Assembly (NCBI RefSeq): GCF_041395345.1 | Contig: NZ_JAWLAR010000008.1 | Span: 1 to 64,000 of the forward strand | DNA from: Dokdonella sp041395345 | GTDB taxonomy: Bacteria > Pseudomonadota > Gammaproteobacteria > Xanthomonadales > Rhodanobacteraceae | Reading direction: 5' to 3' | DNA: 64,000 nt | Shown: piece by piece, positions 28,625-36,725 of the stretch | Position numbering within the stretch: the stretch's first letter is position 1 | Layout of the letters: every line of letters begins with the position of its first letter | Made by a program: the position numbers and the translations under genes | Notes under the pieces: model-generated | The model's input: the letters and a program-made list of their open reading frames with translations, nothing else | Told to the model about the DNA's origin: nothing | The model's database searches: none

Positions 28625-29248
28625 TCATGGTCGCAGTGCACGCTCTTCGGGCGTCATGCTGCGGGTAAATACCTGACTTCGAAAGATTCGTTCGCCGTAG
28701 TCGATGATCGGCTGGGCATCGCGCGGCAGATTGACCCCCAGCGAGTGAAAGCGCCAGATCAGTGGCGCGAAAGCGCAATCGGCCAGGCTGATCTCGGGGC
28801 TCAGGAAGAACTTGGACGCCTTGAATGCGCCCGCATTGCTGGCCAATTCGTCGCGGAGTGCCTTGCGCGCGGCATCTGCACCCTTGCCGTTCTCCTCGAT
28901 TTCGTCGACCAGGGTTAGCCAGTCATTCTCGAGGCGCACCATGGCCAGGCGAAGCCGGGCTCTGGAAAGCGGGTCCACCGGCATCAGCGGCGGATGCGGA
29001 TAGCGCTCGTCCAGGTATTCACAGATAACGCTGGTGTCGTACAGGACCAGGTCGCGGTCGACCAGGGTAGGCACCGAGTTGTACGGATTCAGCTCGATCA
29101 GATCCTCAGGCGGGTTGTCCAGATCGACGACGACATGGTCGTAGCTGACTCCCTTGGCCGACAGCACCAGGCGCACCCGGTGGCAATGCACGCAATCCCG
29201 TGCGGAAAACAGAGTTAGCACTGCCCGCGAACGCTGACTCAAGGCCAT
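28625..29248 (-). CDS. sspA: Stringent starvation protein A
   Basis: The protein is 207 aa with a glutathione-S-transferase fold: a thioredoxin-like N-terminus (LTLFSARDCVHCHRVRLVLSAKGVSYDHVVV, ELNPYNSVPTLVDRDLVLYDTSVICEYLDERYPHPPLMP) and a helical C-terminus. SspA binds RNA polymerase and shapes stationary-phase and acid responses. CVHCH here contains a CxxC pair. GGGAGG lies 8 nt before the ATG. sspB follows directly. Confidence 0.95.
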   Translation of the reverse strand: MALSQRSRAVLTLFSARDCVHCHRVRLVLSAKGVSYDHVVVDLDNPPEDLIELNPYNSVPTLVDRDLVLYDTSVICEYLDERYPHPPLMPVDPLSRARLRLAMVRLENDWLTLVDEIEENGKGADAARKALRDELASNAGAFKASKFFLSPEISLADCAFAPLIWRFHSLGVNLPRDAQPIIDYGERIFRSQVFTRSMTPEERALRP

Positions 29249-29620
29249 GTCGGAACACCTCCCCTGGCGGGTGGGACACCCGCTTGACCATGAAAACCGG
29301 GCTATACCCGGTAATGCTCGATTCGGGACACTCTACTACGCTGCAACGAAAGCGCATAGATCGGCCTCGGGGCAAGCCCGAAATATCGATTCAAGCAACT
29401 GATATCAAAGGGGAATTCACAACCTGCCCTGCTCATGCGGACAGGCTCTGGCAGCGACCGTCAAACGGCATTGGCGAGTCAGGCTGCAGGAGTCCGGAGA
29501 GATCCCGCGGCAGCTTGCCGAACTCGAGCCCCCGCCCGGACCGTTCTCGGGCCCGGGCGGCAGGAAAAGGCAGACGGCGACTGACCGGGCGCCCGGAATG
29601 CGCAACTCCGGGCCGGATCC
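29249..29620. other. Gap between sspA and petC
   Basis: These 372 nt hold no supported gene. Past the petC stop are two GC-rich hairpins on the minus strand, CCCGGA-9 nt-TCCGGG (about 29592-29612) and a longer GCCCGGGC-type stem (about 29529-29562), without a T-tract; they may protect or end the petABC transcript. The sspA promoter should lie near 29270-29340. Confidence 0.45.
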
Positions 29621-30367
29621 TCAGTGCACGTCTTTCCAGTATTCCTGCTTGAGGAAATACGCCAGCAGCGTGAACAGGGTCAGGAACAACAACACCCAGA
29701 TGCCCACCGACGTGCGCTTCAAAGCGGCCGGTTCGGCCGTGTACTCGAGGAAATTGGTGATGTCCCGAGCGACCTTGTTGAATTCCTCGCTGCTCATGCT
29801 GCCAGCCTGATGCAGCTCGAACTTCTCGAAGTGAGCGGGTTGATCGCCGTGCGCAGGGGCGAAGCTCGCCGTCTGCAGTCCCTGAAGCTCCCACAGCGGA
29901 TTCGGCATCGAGGCATTCGGGAACACGGTGTTGTTCCAGCCCAGCGGCCGACTCGGATCAAGATAGAACGACTTCAGATAGTTGTAGATGTAATCCACAC
30001 CCTTGGCCCGCGCCATCAGCGAAAGATCCGGCGGAGCCGCGCCAAACCACTGCTTCCCGTCGGCCGGATTCATCTTTGCCGGAACCCGCTCGCCGAAATT
30101 GACCCCGCTGAAATTGAAGTTCTGCATGACCTGGTCTTCGGTGAGCTTCAGGTCTTCGGCGATACGCGAGAAGCGCATCAGGTTCAGCGAGTGACAACCG
30201 GAACAGTAGTTGAAATAAAGCTTTGCACCGTTCTGCAGTGAACCGATATCGGACAGGCTGTTGTTGGCCGGGGCGAGGCCTTCAGCCGATGAGGCCATCG
30301 CCGCAGGCGCGCCGATCAGCATCATGCCAATGACGATCGAGCCCAGCAGATTTCGTGTCGTGCGCAT
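29621..30367 (-). CDS. petC: Ubiquinol-cytochrome c reductase, cytochrome c1
   Basis: The protein is 248 aa. This is the haem c subunit of complex III, which passes electrons from the Rieske protein to soluble cytochrome c. It has a signal peptide (RTTRNLLGSIVIGMMLIGAP-), the haem-binding CSGCH (about residue 55), the distal-Met region MNPADGKQWF/MPNPLWELQG, and a C-terminal TM anchor SVGIWVLLFLTLFTLLAYFL. Two starts are possible: ATG 30382, which overlaps the petB end by 8 nt, and ATG 30367, chosen because GAGG lies 6 nt upstream. Last gene of petABC. Confidence 0.96.
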   Translation of the reverse strand: MRTTRNLLGSIVIGMMLIGAPAAMASSAEGLAPANNSLSDIGSLQNGAKLYFNYCSGCHSLNLMRFSRIAEDLKLTEDQVMQNFNFSGVNFGERVPAKMNPADGKQWFGAAPPDLSLMARAKGVDYIYNYLKSFYLDPSRPLGWNNTVFPNASMPNPLWELQGLQTASFAPAHGDQPAHFEKFELHQAGSMSSEEFNKVARDITNFLEYTAEPAALKRTSVGIWVLLFLTLFTLLAYFLKQEYWKDVH

Positions 30368-30374
30368 GATTGCC

Positions 30375-31640
30375 TCAGTCATGGCTGGTCACCCGTTCCG
30401 GGACCGGCTTGGTCTTCTCGAAGCCGAACGCGGTATAGACCCAGAGGAATATGAAGAAGCCGAAGTACGAAACCGTCAGCACGCGACCGATGATGGTCTC
30501 GACCGGATCGGTTCCGGGGCCTGCTCCGATCTTGCCGAGCCAGACAAAGCAGATGGCAAGCACGAACAGACCCACGCGGAACCCGGTGCCGCGGTAGCGC
30601 CAGGATTTGACCTTGCCCCGATCCAGCCAGGGCAGCAGGAACAGGATCGCGATCGCACCAAACATCGTCAGCACACCGGCCAGCTTGTTCGGTACCACGC
30701 GCAACATCGCGTAGAACGGCGTGTAGTACCAGGTCGGCTTGATGTGCTCCGGCGTGACCAGGCGGTTGGCCTCGATGAAATTGTCGTGCTCGAGGAACAG
30801 GCCGCCAAAGGTCGGCGCAAAGAAAATGATGAAGGCGCAGATCAGCAGGAAACAGCCCGTGTAGAAAAGATCCTTGACCGTGAAATACGGATGGAACGGA
30901 ACACCATCGGCCGGTGCGTTGGCAGACCAGCGGTTGCCCTTCGGGCCCTTCTTGATCTCGACGCCATCCGGGTTGTTCGATCCGACTTCGTGCAGGGCGA
31001 AGACATGCAGCACGACCAGCAGCAGCAGGACCAGCGGCAGGGCGATGACATGCAGGGCAAAGAAGCGGTTCAGGGTGGCATCGGATGGCAGGTAGTCACC
31101 CATGATCCATTCGGTGAGGATGTCGCCGACGTAGGGGATCGCCCCGAACAGCGAAATGATCACCTTGGCACCCCAGAACGACATCTGGCCCCAGGGCAGC
31201 ACGTAACCCATGAAGGCCTCGGCCATGAGAACCAGATAGATCAGCATGCCAAGCAGCCAGACCAGTTCGCGTGGCTTCTTGTACGAGCCGTACATGACGC
31301 CGCGGAACATGTGGATGTAGACGACCACGAAGAACGCGGATGCACCGGTCGAGTGCATGTAGCGGATCAGCCAGCCCCACTCGACGTCGCGCATGATGTA
31401 TTCGACCGAGGCGAAGGCTTCCGCCGCGCTCGGCTTGAAAAACATCGTGAGGAAGATGCCGGTGACGATCTGGTTGACCAGCACCACCATCGACAACACG
31501 CCGAAGATGTACCAGATATTGAAGTTTTTCGGAGCGTAGTACTCCGTCATGTGCTTGCGATAGAACGGCAGGAACGACGGAGCACGGTCGTTGAACCAGT
31601 CCTGCACGCCGGATGCTGCCTGGGTCAGTCGATTGGCCAT
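30375..31640 (-). CDS. petB: Ubiquinol-cytochrome c reductase, cytochrome b
   Basis: The protein is 421 aa with 8-9 TM helices; it carries both b haems and the two quinone sites. It has the haem-ligand His in IRYMHSTGASAFFVVVYIHMFRG and RFFALHVIALPLVLLLLVVLHVFALH, and the Qo loop. The Qo-site PEWY motif reads PTWY in EHIKPTWYYTPFYAML, so the usual Glu is Thr, a variant close to the PVWY known in some proteobacteria. The ATG overlaps the petA stop by one base (TAATG). It is the middle gene of the operon. Confidence 0.97.
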   Translation of the reverse strand: MANRLTQAASGVQDWFNDRAPSFLPFYRKHMTEYYAPKNFNIWYIFGVLSMVVLVNQIVTGIFLTMFFKPSAAEAFASVEYIMRDVEWGWLIRYMHSTGASAFFVVVYIHMFRGVMYGSYKKPRELVWLLGMLIYLVLMAEAFMGYVLPWGQMSFWGAKVIISLFGAIPYVGDILTEWIMGDYLPSDATLNRFFALHVIALPLVLLLLVVLHVFALHEVGSNNPDGVEIKKGPKGNRWSANAPADGVPFHPYFTVKDLFYTGCFLLICAFIIFFAPTFGGLFLEHDNFIEANRLVTPEHIKPTWYYTPFYAMLRVVPNKLAGVLTMFGAIAILFLLPWLDRGKVKSWRYRGTGFRVGLFVLAICFVWLGKIGAGPGTDPVETIIGRVLTVSYFGFFIFLWVYTAFGFEKTKPVPERVTSHD

Positions 31641-32236
31641 TAGGCTGCCCCCTCGCTGATGCCGATCATGATGTGGTTGTCATCAACATAGTAGTAGGGC
31701 GGAACGACCAGGTTGGTCGGCGCCGGCACGCCATCGAAAACGCGGCCGGCCATGTCGAAACGCGACTTGTGGCAGGGGCAGAAGAAACCGCCCTTCCAGT
31801 CCGCATCGAAAGGTTCGGGCGTCAATTCCGGATACAGCTTGGGAGCACAGCCGAGATGCGTGCACAGGCCGACGATGACGAGAGTCTCGGGCTTGAGCGA
31901 ACGGTATTCATTCTGCGCGAACGCAGGCTGCTGGTCGCCGTTCTCCGACTTCGGGTCCTTGAGCCGCGGATCCAGCGAGGGCAGCACGTCAAGCTGCTCC
32001 TGGGTGCGGCGAATGATCCAGATCGGCTGCCCGCGCCATTCGTACATGACCATCTGGCCGACTTCGAGCTTGCTGATGTCGGCTTCCACCGGTGCACCAG
32101 CCGTCTTCGCCCGTGCACTTGGCTGCCAGGATTTGATGAAAGGTATGGCCGCAACCGCAACTCCAACGCCGCCGACGACTGCTGTCGTTGCGGTCAGGAA
32201 TCTGCGGCGGCCCTTGTCGACGCCGTCATTTGCCAT
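31640..32236 (-). CDS. petA: Ubiquinol-cytochrome c reductase, Rieske iron-sulfur subunit
   Basis: The protein is 198 aa. A twin-arginine leader (GRRRFLTATTAVVGGVGVAV) doubles as the TM anchor. The [2Fe-2S] cluster ligands lie in CTHLGCAP and CPCHKSRFD. It transfers electrons from quinol to cytochrome c1. The ATG at 32236 has GGAG 6 nt upstream; the longer frame to 32341 adds no family sequence. It is the first gene of petABC and divergent from the DegS-like protease (305-nt gap with no gene). Confidence 0.97.
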   Translation of the reverse strand: MANDGVDKGRRRFLTATTAVVGGVGVAVAAIPFIKSWQPSARAKTAGAPVEADISKLEVGQMVMYEWRGQPIWIIRRTQEQLDVLPSLDPRLKDPKSENGDQQPAFAQNEYRSLKPETLVIVGLCTHLGCAPKLYPELTPEPFDADWKGGFFCPCHKSRFDMAGRVFDGVPAPTNLVVPPYYYVDDNHIMIGISEGAA

Positions 32237-32541
32237 CCGGCACTCCACGAGATGCTTGCTGAAAAACGGAAAGGAAACAGAATTTGAAGCGGGCCTGCCG
32301 CACAATCCCGCTAGTTTAACGAAGCACCCCGAAGCGCACAATCAATGGCTGCGCGACACGATGTCCAGTGGTCTGCACCCCTTGTCCTGCCAGCGCAGGC
32401 CCTTGCAGATCGGACCATCGGCACTGGCGCGATTGATCGAAAGGCACCGAAAGTGCTTCCATGTAGGGCTGACAGCCAATCTCTGGTTCCAGCCAGGCTG
32501 CTTTCGCCGCCTCCAACAGACGCCGCCGAGGCCCGATTACC

Positions 32542-33750
32542 ATGCAACGCGCCACTGCCCGAACCCTGTCCTTCATTCTGCGCTTTGCCGTGCTCGGGCT
32601 TGCGATTGCGTTTGTCCTGACTCTTTTCGCACCGAATCTGGTCGACCGCCTTCGTGGTTCGGCGCCCGCTCAACCCGATGCTGCGCCCGCGCCAGTCGCA
32701 GGGCGCTATTCCGAGGGTCCGGTGTCCTATGCCGATGCCGTGACCCGGGCCGCACCGGCCGTGGTGAACATCTACGCCAACAAGATGACCACGGTTCGCC
32801 AGTATCGGATCGTCCCCGATCCAGTGACCAAGCGTCTGTTCGGGGCCATTGCAGCCGGCCCGTCCTACAAGAAGCAGGAGCAAAGCCTCGGCTCCGGGGT
32901 CATCTTCAGCGCGGATGGCTATGTCCTGACCAACAATCACGTGATCAGCGGCGCCGACGACATCCAGGTGATGCTGTTCGACGGCCGCGTCGCCCAGGCA
33001 AGCCTGATCGGTGCCGACGCGGATACCGACCTGGCCGTGCTCAAGATCGACGCCGACAACCTCCCGACCATCGCAGTGGCCGACCGCGGCGATGTCAACG
33101 TGGGTGACGTCGTGCTCGCCATCGGCAACCCGTTTGGTGTCGGCAAGACCGTCACCATGGGCATCGTCAGCGCAACCAGCCGCCAGTTGCGCCTGTCCGC
33201 CTACGAGGAATTCATCCAGACCGATGCCGCGATCAATTTCGGCAACTCCGGTGGCGCCCTGGTCAACGCACTGGGCGAACTGGTTGGCATAAACACCGCG
33301 GTGTATCGCAATTCGGGTGGCGACGGTCGATCCTCGACCGGGGCACAGAACGCCGAGGGCATCGGCTTCGCAATCCCGGTGGCAACGGCAAAGGTCGTTC
33401 TTGACCAGATTATCAGCCATGGCATGGTCATCCGCGGCTGGATCGGCGCCGAGTACGCGGATCCCGCGATGACCAGCCAGGCCGATCCGGGAGCCTCGGC
33501 GCCGCAACGCGGTGTGGTCGTGCTGGAAGTGCTGCCTGGAGGACCCGCCGACAAAGCCGGTGTACGCAATGGCGACGTGCTGATGGGCATCGATGGCGAG
33601 GACATCGTCAATCAGGCGTTCCTGCGCAGCCATGAGGCGACCCTGCCGCCTGGCAAGGTCGTTCGCCTCGACGTGCTCCGCAACGGCATACCGTTTTCGG
33701 TTGAACTGACCCTGATGCAGCGTCCGGCCAACTACGTGGCAGGCATCTGA
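32542..33750 (+). CDS. DegS/HtrA-type periplasmic serine protease
   Basis: The protein is 402 aa. One N-terminal TM helix (about 8-30) anchors it to the inner membrane. The trypsin-like domain carries His in TNNHVISG, Asp in DADTDLAVLKI and Ser in INFGNSGGALVN. A single PDZ domain follows (about 300-390: GVVVLEVLPGGPADKAGVRNGDVLMGIDGEDI). One PDZ plus an anchor is the DegS layout; DegS starts the sigma-E envelope stress cascade. Other Do-like proteases with one PDZ are possible. GAGG lies about 11 nt before the ATG. It is divergent from petABC. Confidence 0.9.
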   Translation: MQRATARTLSFILRFAVLGLAIAFVLTLFAPNLVDRLRGSAPAQPDAAPAPVAGRYSEGPVSYADAVTRAAPAVVNIYANKMTTVRQYRIVPDPVTKRLFGAIAAGPSYKKQEQSLGSGVIFSADGYVLTNNHVISGADDIQVMLFDGRVAQASLIGADADTDLAVLKIDADNLPTIAVADRGDVNVGDVVLAIGNPFGVGKTVTMGIVSATSRQLRLSAYEEFIQTDAAINFGNSGGALVNALGELVGINTAVYRNSGGDGRSSTGAQNAEGIGFAIPVATAKVVLDQIISHGMVIRGWIGAEYADPAMTSQADPGASAPQRGVVVLEVLPGGPADKAGVRNGDVLMGIDGEDIVNQAFLRSHEATLPPGKVVRLDVLRNGIPFSVELTLMQRPANYVAGI

Positions 33751-33785
33751 CTCAATTGCACGCAGACACGCGTCGTGATGCTCCC

Positions 33786-33867
33786 GTAGGGGTGGGTCTC
33801 AGACCCACCCTCTGTTTGGAATTTCGAGCACAGGCGAGAAGCGGGCGGGTCTGAAACCCGTCCCTAC
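33786..33867. repeat. REP/BIME-like inverted repeat pair
   Basis: GTAGGGGTGGGTCTCAGACC... (33786-33810) and GGGCGGGTCTGAAACCCGTC... (33843-33867) are inverted copies of one 25-nt unit, about 85% alike, with 32 nt between. Each unit is itself palindromic (GGGTCTCAGACCC). The pair lies between convergent genes. A related unit is at 18256-18275. Confidence 0.8.
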
Positions 33868-33943
33868 GATTCGCATCTGCGATCCGCCTCCACGACTCTC
33901 TCGACGCAGGTTGGATTCCGAATATCAGATTGCGGGGTTTCGC

Positions 33944-34906
33944 TCAAAGCGCCTTCTTGTAGCGATCGCGCAAGGTGGCGACACGCTCGACATAGACCTG
34001 GGTCTCTGCGTAAGGCGGTACGTCGGCATATTTCTGCACTGCACCCGGACCGGCATTGTAGGCCGCCGTGGCGAGGCGCTCGTCGCCGTTGAAGTTCTTC
34101 AGCATCATGGCCAGATATTGCGCGCCGCCACGGATGTTCTGGGAAACATCGAAGGCATCGACGACGCCAAGGTCATTGGCCGTGCCGGGCATCAGCTGCA
34201 TGAGCCCTTGTGCGCCCTTGGCAGAGATGGCCATGGGATTGAAGGCGGATTCCGCGTGGATCACGGCACGCAGCAGAGCCGCATCGACACCGTAGTCGGC
34301 CGAAGCCGATGCGACCTCCTCCTTGAACGCTTCGAGATTCAGCGCAGTCCTGGAGAAATTGATGGTCGAATTGACGTCGCAGGCCACGCAGGTCGCGATA
34401 TAAGTGAACAAGACCGCAAAACGCCCGTCCTTCGGCCGCACATTGGTGTATTCGGTGATTCCGCTGCTGCGCTCGACCCGGTACACGGCACCGCGCAATA
34501 CTTTCGGTGCCGGCTTCGAGGTGCCGGCACCGGTCATTACCCTGGCCACCGGTTTGGTTTCGGCCTCCACGGTCGCGGTTTCTGCCACTTTGTCGGGTTT
34601 CGGCGCCGAAGCGACCAGCAACGCCGTCGAGCTGACCCCACTCCCGGTCGCGCGAACGTCGGGCTTTTCCTGGTAGTCGACCGAACGCCTTGCCTGCGCA
34701 CTCCTGGGCGCGGGTTTGGCGGACGCGTAGCTGCCAATGGCCTTGCACGCGGTGAACGAGGACTTCTTGTTGGTATAGGCCACGCTGCCACCCGGCCCCT
34801 CGCACTTGTACAAGGTGTCGGCATGCGCAAGCGCCGGGATCATCAACATGATCGAGGCAATCACGCCAAGCACTTGATTTGTCGAAATTTGTCGCATGAT
34901 CGCCAT
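33944..34906 (-). CDS. Lytic transglycosylase (SLT domain) with DUF4124-like N-terminus
   Basis: The protein is 320 aa. A signal peptide (LGVIASIMLMIPALAHA) is followed by a DUF4124-like motif (LYKCEGPGGSVAYTN). A basic Pro/Ala linker comes next, then another short YTN-type segment. The C-terminal SLT domain (about 205-318) has the catalytic Glu in AVIHAESAFNPMAISAKGA, then GLMQLMPGTANDLGV and the AAYNAGPGAV signature. Such enzymes cut the MurNAc-GlcNAc bond with formation of 1,6-anhydro sugars. Starts at ATG 34906 or 34897 are both possible; neither has a strong ribosome-binding site. Confidence 0.9.
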   Translation of the reverse strand: MAIMRQISTNQVLGVIASIMLMIPALAHADTLYKCEGPGGSVAYTNKKSSFTACKAIGSYASAKPAPRSAQARRSVDYQEKPDVRATGSGVSSTALLVASAPKPDKVAETATVEAETKPVARVMTGAGTSKPAPKVLRGAVYRVERSSGITEYTNVRPKDGRFAVLFTYIATCVACDVNSTINFSRTALNLEAFKEEVASASADYGVDAALLRAVIHAESAFNPMAISAKGAQGLMQLMPGTANDLGVVDAFDVSQNIRGGAQYLAMMLKNFNGDERLATAAYNAGPGAVQKYADVPPYAETQVYVERVATLRDRYKKAL

Positions 34907-35041
34907 TCAACCACATCCACCCGCCCGATACCGGAATAGCGGTGGCCAACGAAATTTGCCCTGAAACACGTCACCATCCTGCTGGCGGGCATCAAGTCCA
35001 GTGCGTAAACTACTGGGTTTACTGAGAATTCTCCAGATCCA

Positions 35042-36388
35042 ATGAGCGGAAAGCTGTACATCAAGACCCACGGTTGCCAGATGAACGAGTATGACTCGAC
35101 CAAGATGGCCGACATTCTCGGGGCCGCCCACGGGCTCGAATTGACCGAGGACGAAGGCGAAGCCGACGTGATCCTGATCAATACCTGCTCGATTCGCGAA
35201 AAGGCACAGGAGAAGGTTTTCAGTCAGCTCGGGCGCTGGAAGGACCTCAAGAAACACAAGGAGTCCGTCGTCATCGGCGTCGGCGGCTGCGTCGCCAGCC
35301 AGGAAGGTGAAGCCATCGTCAAGCGTGCGCCCCACGTAGACCTGGTGTTCGGACCACAGACCCTGCACCGGCTGCCCGAGATGATCGAGGCCCGACGCAG
35401 CAGCGGCAAGCCCCAGGTCGATATCAGCTTCCCCGAGATCGAGAAATTCGACCGTCTGCCCGAACCGCGTGCGGAAGGCCCGAGTGCCTTTGTCTCCATC
35501 ATGGAAGGCTGTTCCAAATACTGCAGTTTCTGTGTCGTGCCGTATACGCGCGGCGAGGAGATCAGTCGTCCGTTCGACGATGTGCTCGCGGAAGTGGCAA
35601 TGCTTGCGGAGCAGGGTGTACGCGAGATCAACCTGCTCGGGCAAAATGTCAATGCCTACCGCGGCACGATGTTCGATGGAGGCATCGCCGACCTCGGCTT
35701 GCTGATCCAGGCTGTTGCGCAGGTCGATGGCATCGGACGAATCCGTTTCACGACCTCGCACCCGATGGAATTCAGCGATTCGCTGATCGAGGCCTATGCC
35801 AGCGTTCCCGAGCTTGCCAATTTTCTGCATTTGCCGGTGCAATCCGGTTCGGATCGCATTCTCTCGGCCATGAAGCGCGGATACACCGCTCTCGAGTACA
35901 AGCAGCGCATCCGCAAACTGCGCGCCGTGCGACCCGACATCTGCGTCTCCTCCGATTTCATCGTAGGCTTTCCGGGCGAAACCGATGCGGATTTCGAAAA
36001 GACCATGAAGCTGATCGACGACGTCGGCTTCGATCAGAGCTTCAGTTTCATTTTTTCCTCACGTCCCGGCACGCCGGCTGCAAATCTCGAAGACGAAACC
36101 CCGGATGCGGTGAAACGCGAACGCCTGGCCCGACTGCAGGCCGTCCTCAACGAAAACGCGCGAAAAATCAACGAAGCCATGCTCGGAACGATCCAGCGCG
36201 TACTGGTCGAGGGCCCCAGTCGGCGAGACCCGAACGAGATTACCGGGCGTACCGAGAACATGCGCAAGGTGAATTTCGCCGGCCATGCGCGCATGACCGG
36301 ACAGTTTGTCGATGTTCTCATCACCGAGGTGATGGCCAACTCGCTGCGTGGACGCCTGAAGCTGACCGAGGACGAACAGGCCGCCTGA
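35042..36388 (+). CDS. miaB: tRNA-2-methylthio-N6-dimethylallyladenosine synthase
   Basis: The protein is 448 aa. MiaB adds the methylthio group to i6A37 in tRNAs that read U-starting codons. It carries three N-terminal cluster Cys (THGCQMN, INTCSIRE, GGCVASQ), the radical-SAM triad CSKYCSFCVVP, the SAM-domain text NLLGQNVNAY and LPVQSGSDRILSAMKRGYT, and a C-terminal TRAM domain (about 378-440). There is no clear Shine-Dalgarno; a GAGAATTCTC palindrome lies 9 nt before the ATG. It is divergent from the transglycosylase gene (135-nt gap). Confidence 0.97.
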   Translation: MSGKLYIKTHGCQMNEYDSTKMADILGAAHGLELTEDEGEADVILINTCSIREKAQEKVFSQLGRWKDLKKHKESVVIGVGGCVASQEGEAIVKRAPHVDLVFGPQTLHRLPEMIEARRSSGKPQVDISFPEIEKFDRLPEPRAEGPSAFVSIMEGCSKYCSFCVVPYTRGEEISRPFDDVLAEVAMLAEQGVREINLLGQNVNAYRGTMFDGGIADLGLLIQAVAQVDGIGRIRFTTSHPMEFSDSLIEAYASVPELANFLHLPVQSGSDRILSAMKRGYTALEYKQRIRKLRAVRPDICVSSDFIVGFPGETDADFEKTMKLIDDVGFDQSFSFIFSSRPGTPAANLEDETPDAVKRERLARLQAVLNENARKINEAMLGTIQRVLVEGPSRRDPNEITGRTENMRKVNFAGHARMTGQFVDVLITEVMANSLRGRLKLTEDEQAA

Positions 36389-36725
36389 TCCGGACTCGAT
36401 GCCGGCCCCTTTTCCGCGCGCCCAACTCGCTGCTGCGCCGCCGACTTGCACCAGGCAGGTCGGTGCCGGAACGGCAGCGGCCCGCACTTCCAGCATGACA
36501 CCCGGGCGAAAGCGAATGGCAACCCGTCCCGTTCGCGCGAGCTGCGCGCGGCAAACCGGACCACGAACGCCGCAGGCAGAGCCGGTAACCTTCGGCGCGG
36601 AGCTTCTGCCTGATCAAGACCCGGATTCACGAGGTCCTCCAGCGCACCGTGCGGTGCACTGGACGACTCAAGCTGCTCCGACCGACCCGGAACGGGCAGT
36701 GGTCAGCCCGGAAACGCGATCGATC
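36389..36725. other. GC-rich gap between convergent miaB and the DUF885 gene
   Basis: Nothing supported is seen in these 337 nt. Open frames on both strands are long only because the sequence is GC-rich; none has a family match or a ribosome-binding site. No T-tract terminator is seen. Confidence 0.5.

Noticed and set aside
30261..31643. A 460-codon plus-strand frame opposite petB
   Set aside because: Antisense to cytochrome b; low-complexity His/Asp/Gln-rich text, no start signals.
36034..36630. 198-codon minus-strand frame over the miaB end
   Set aside because: Mostly antisense to miaB, rich in Arg/Ala/Pro, no start signals.
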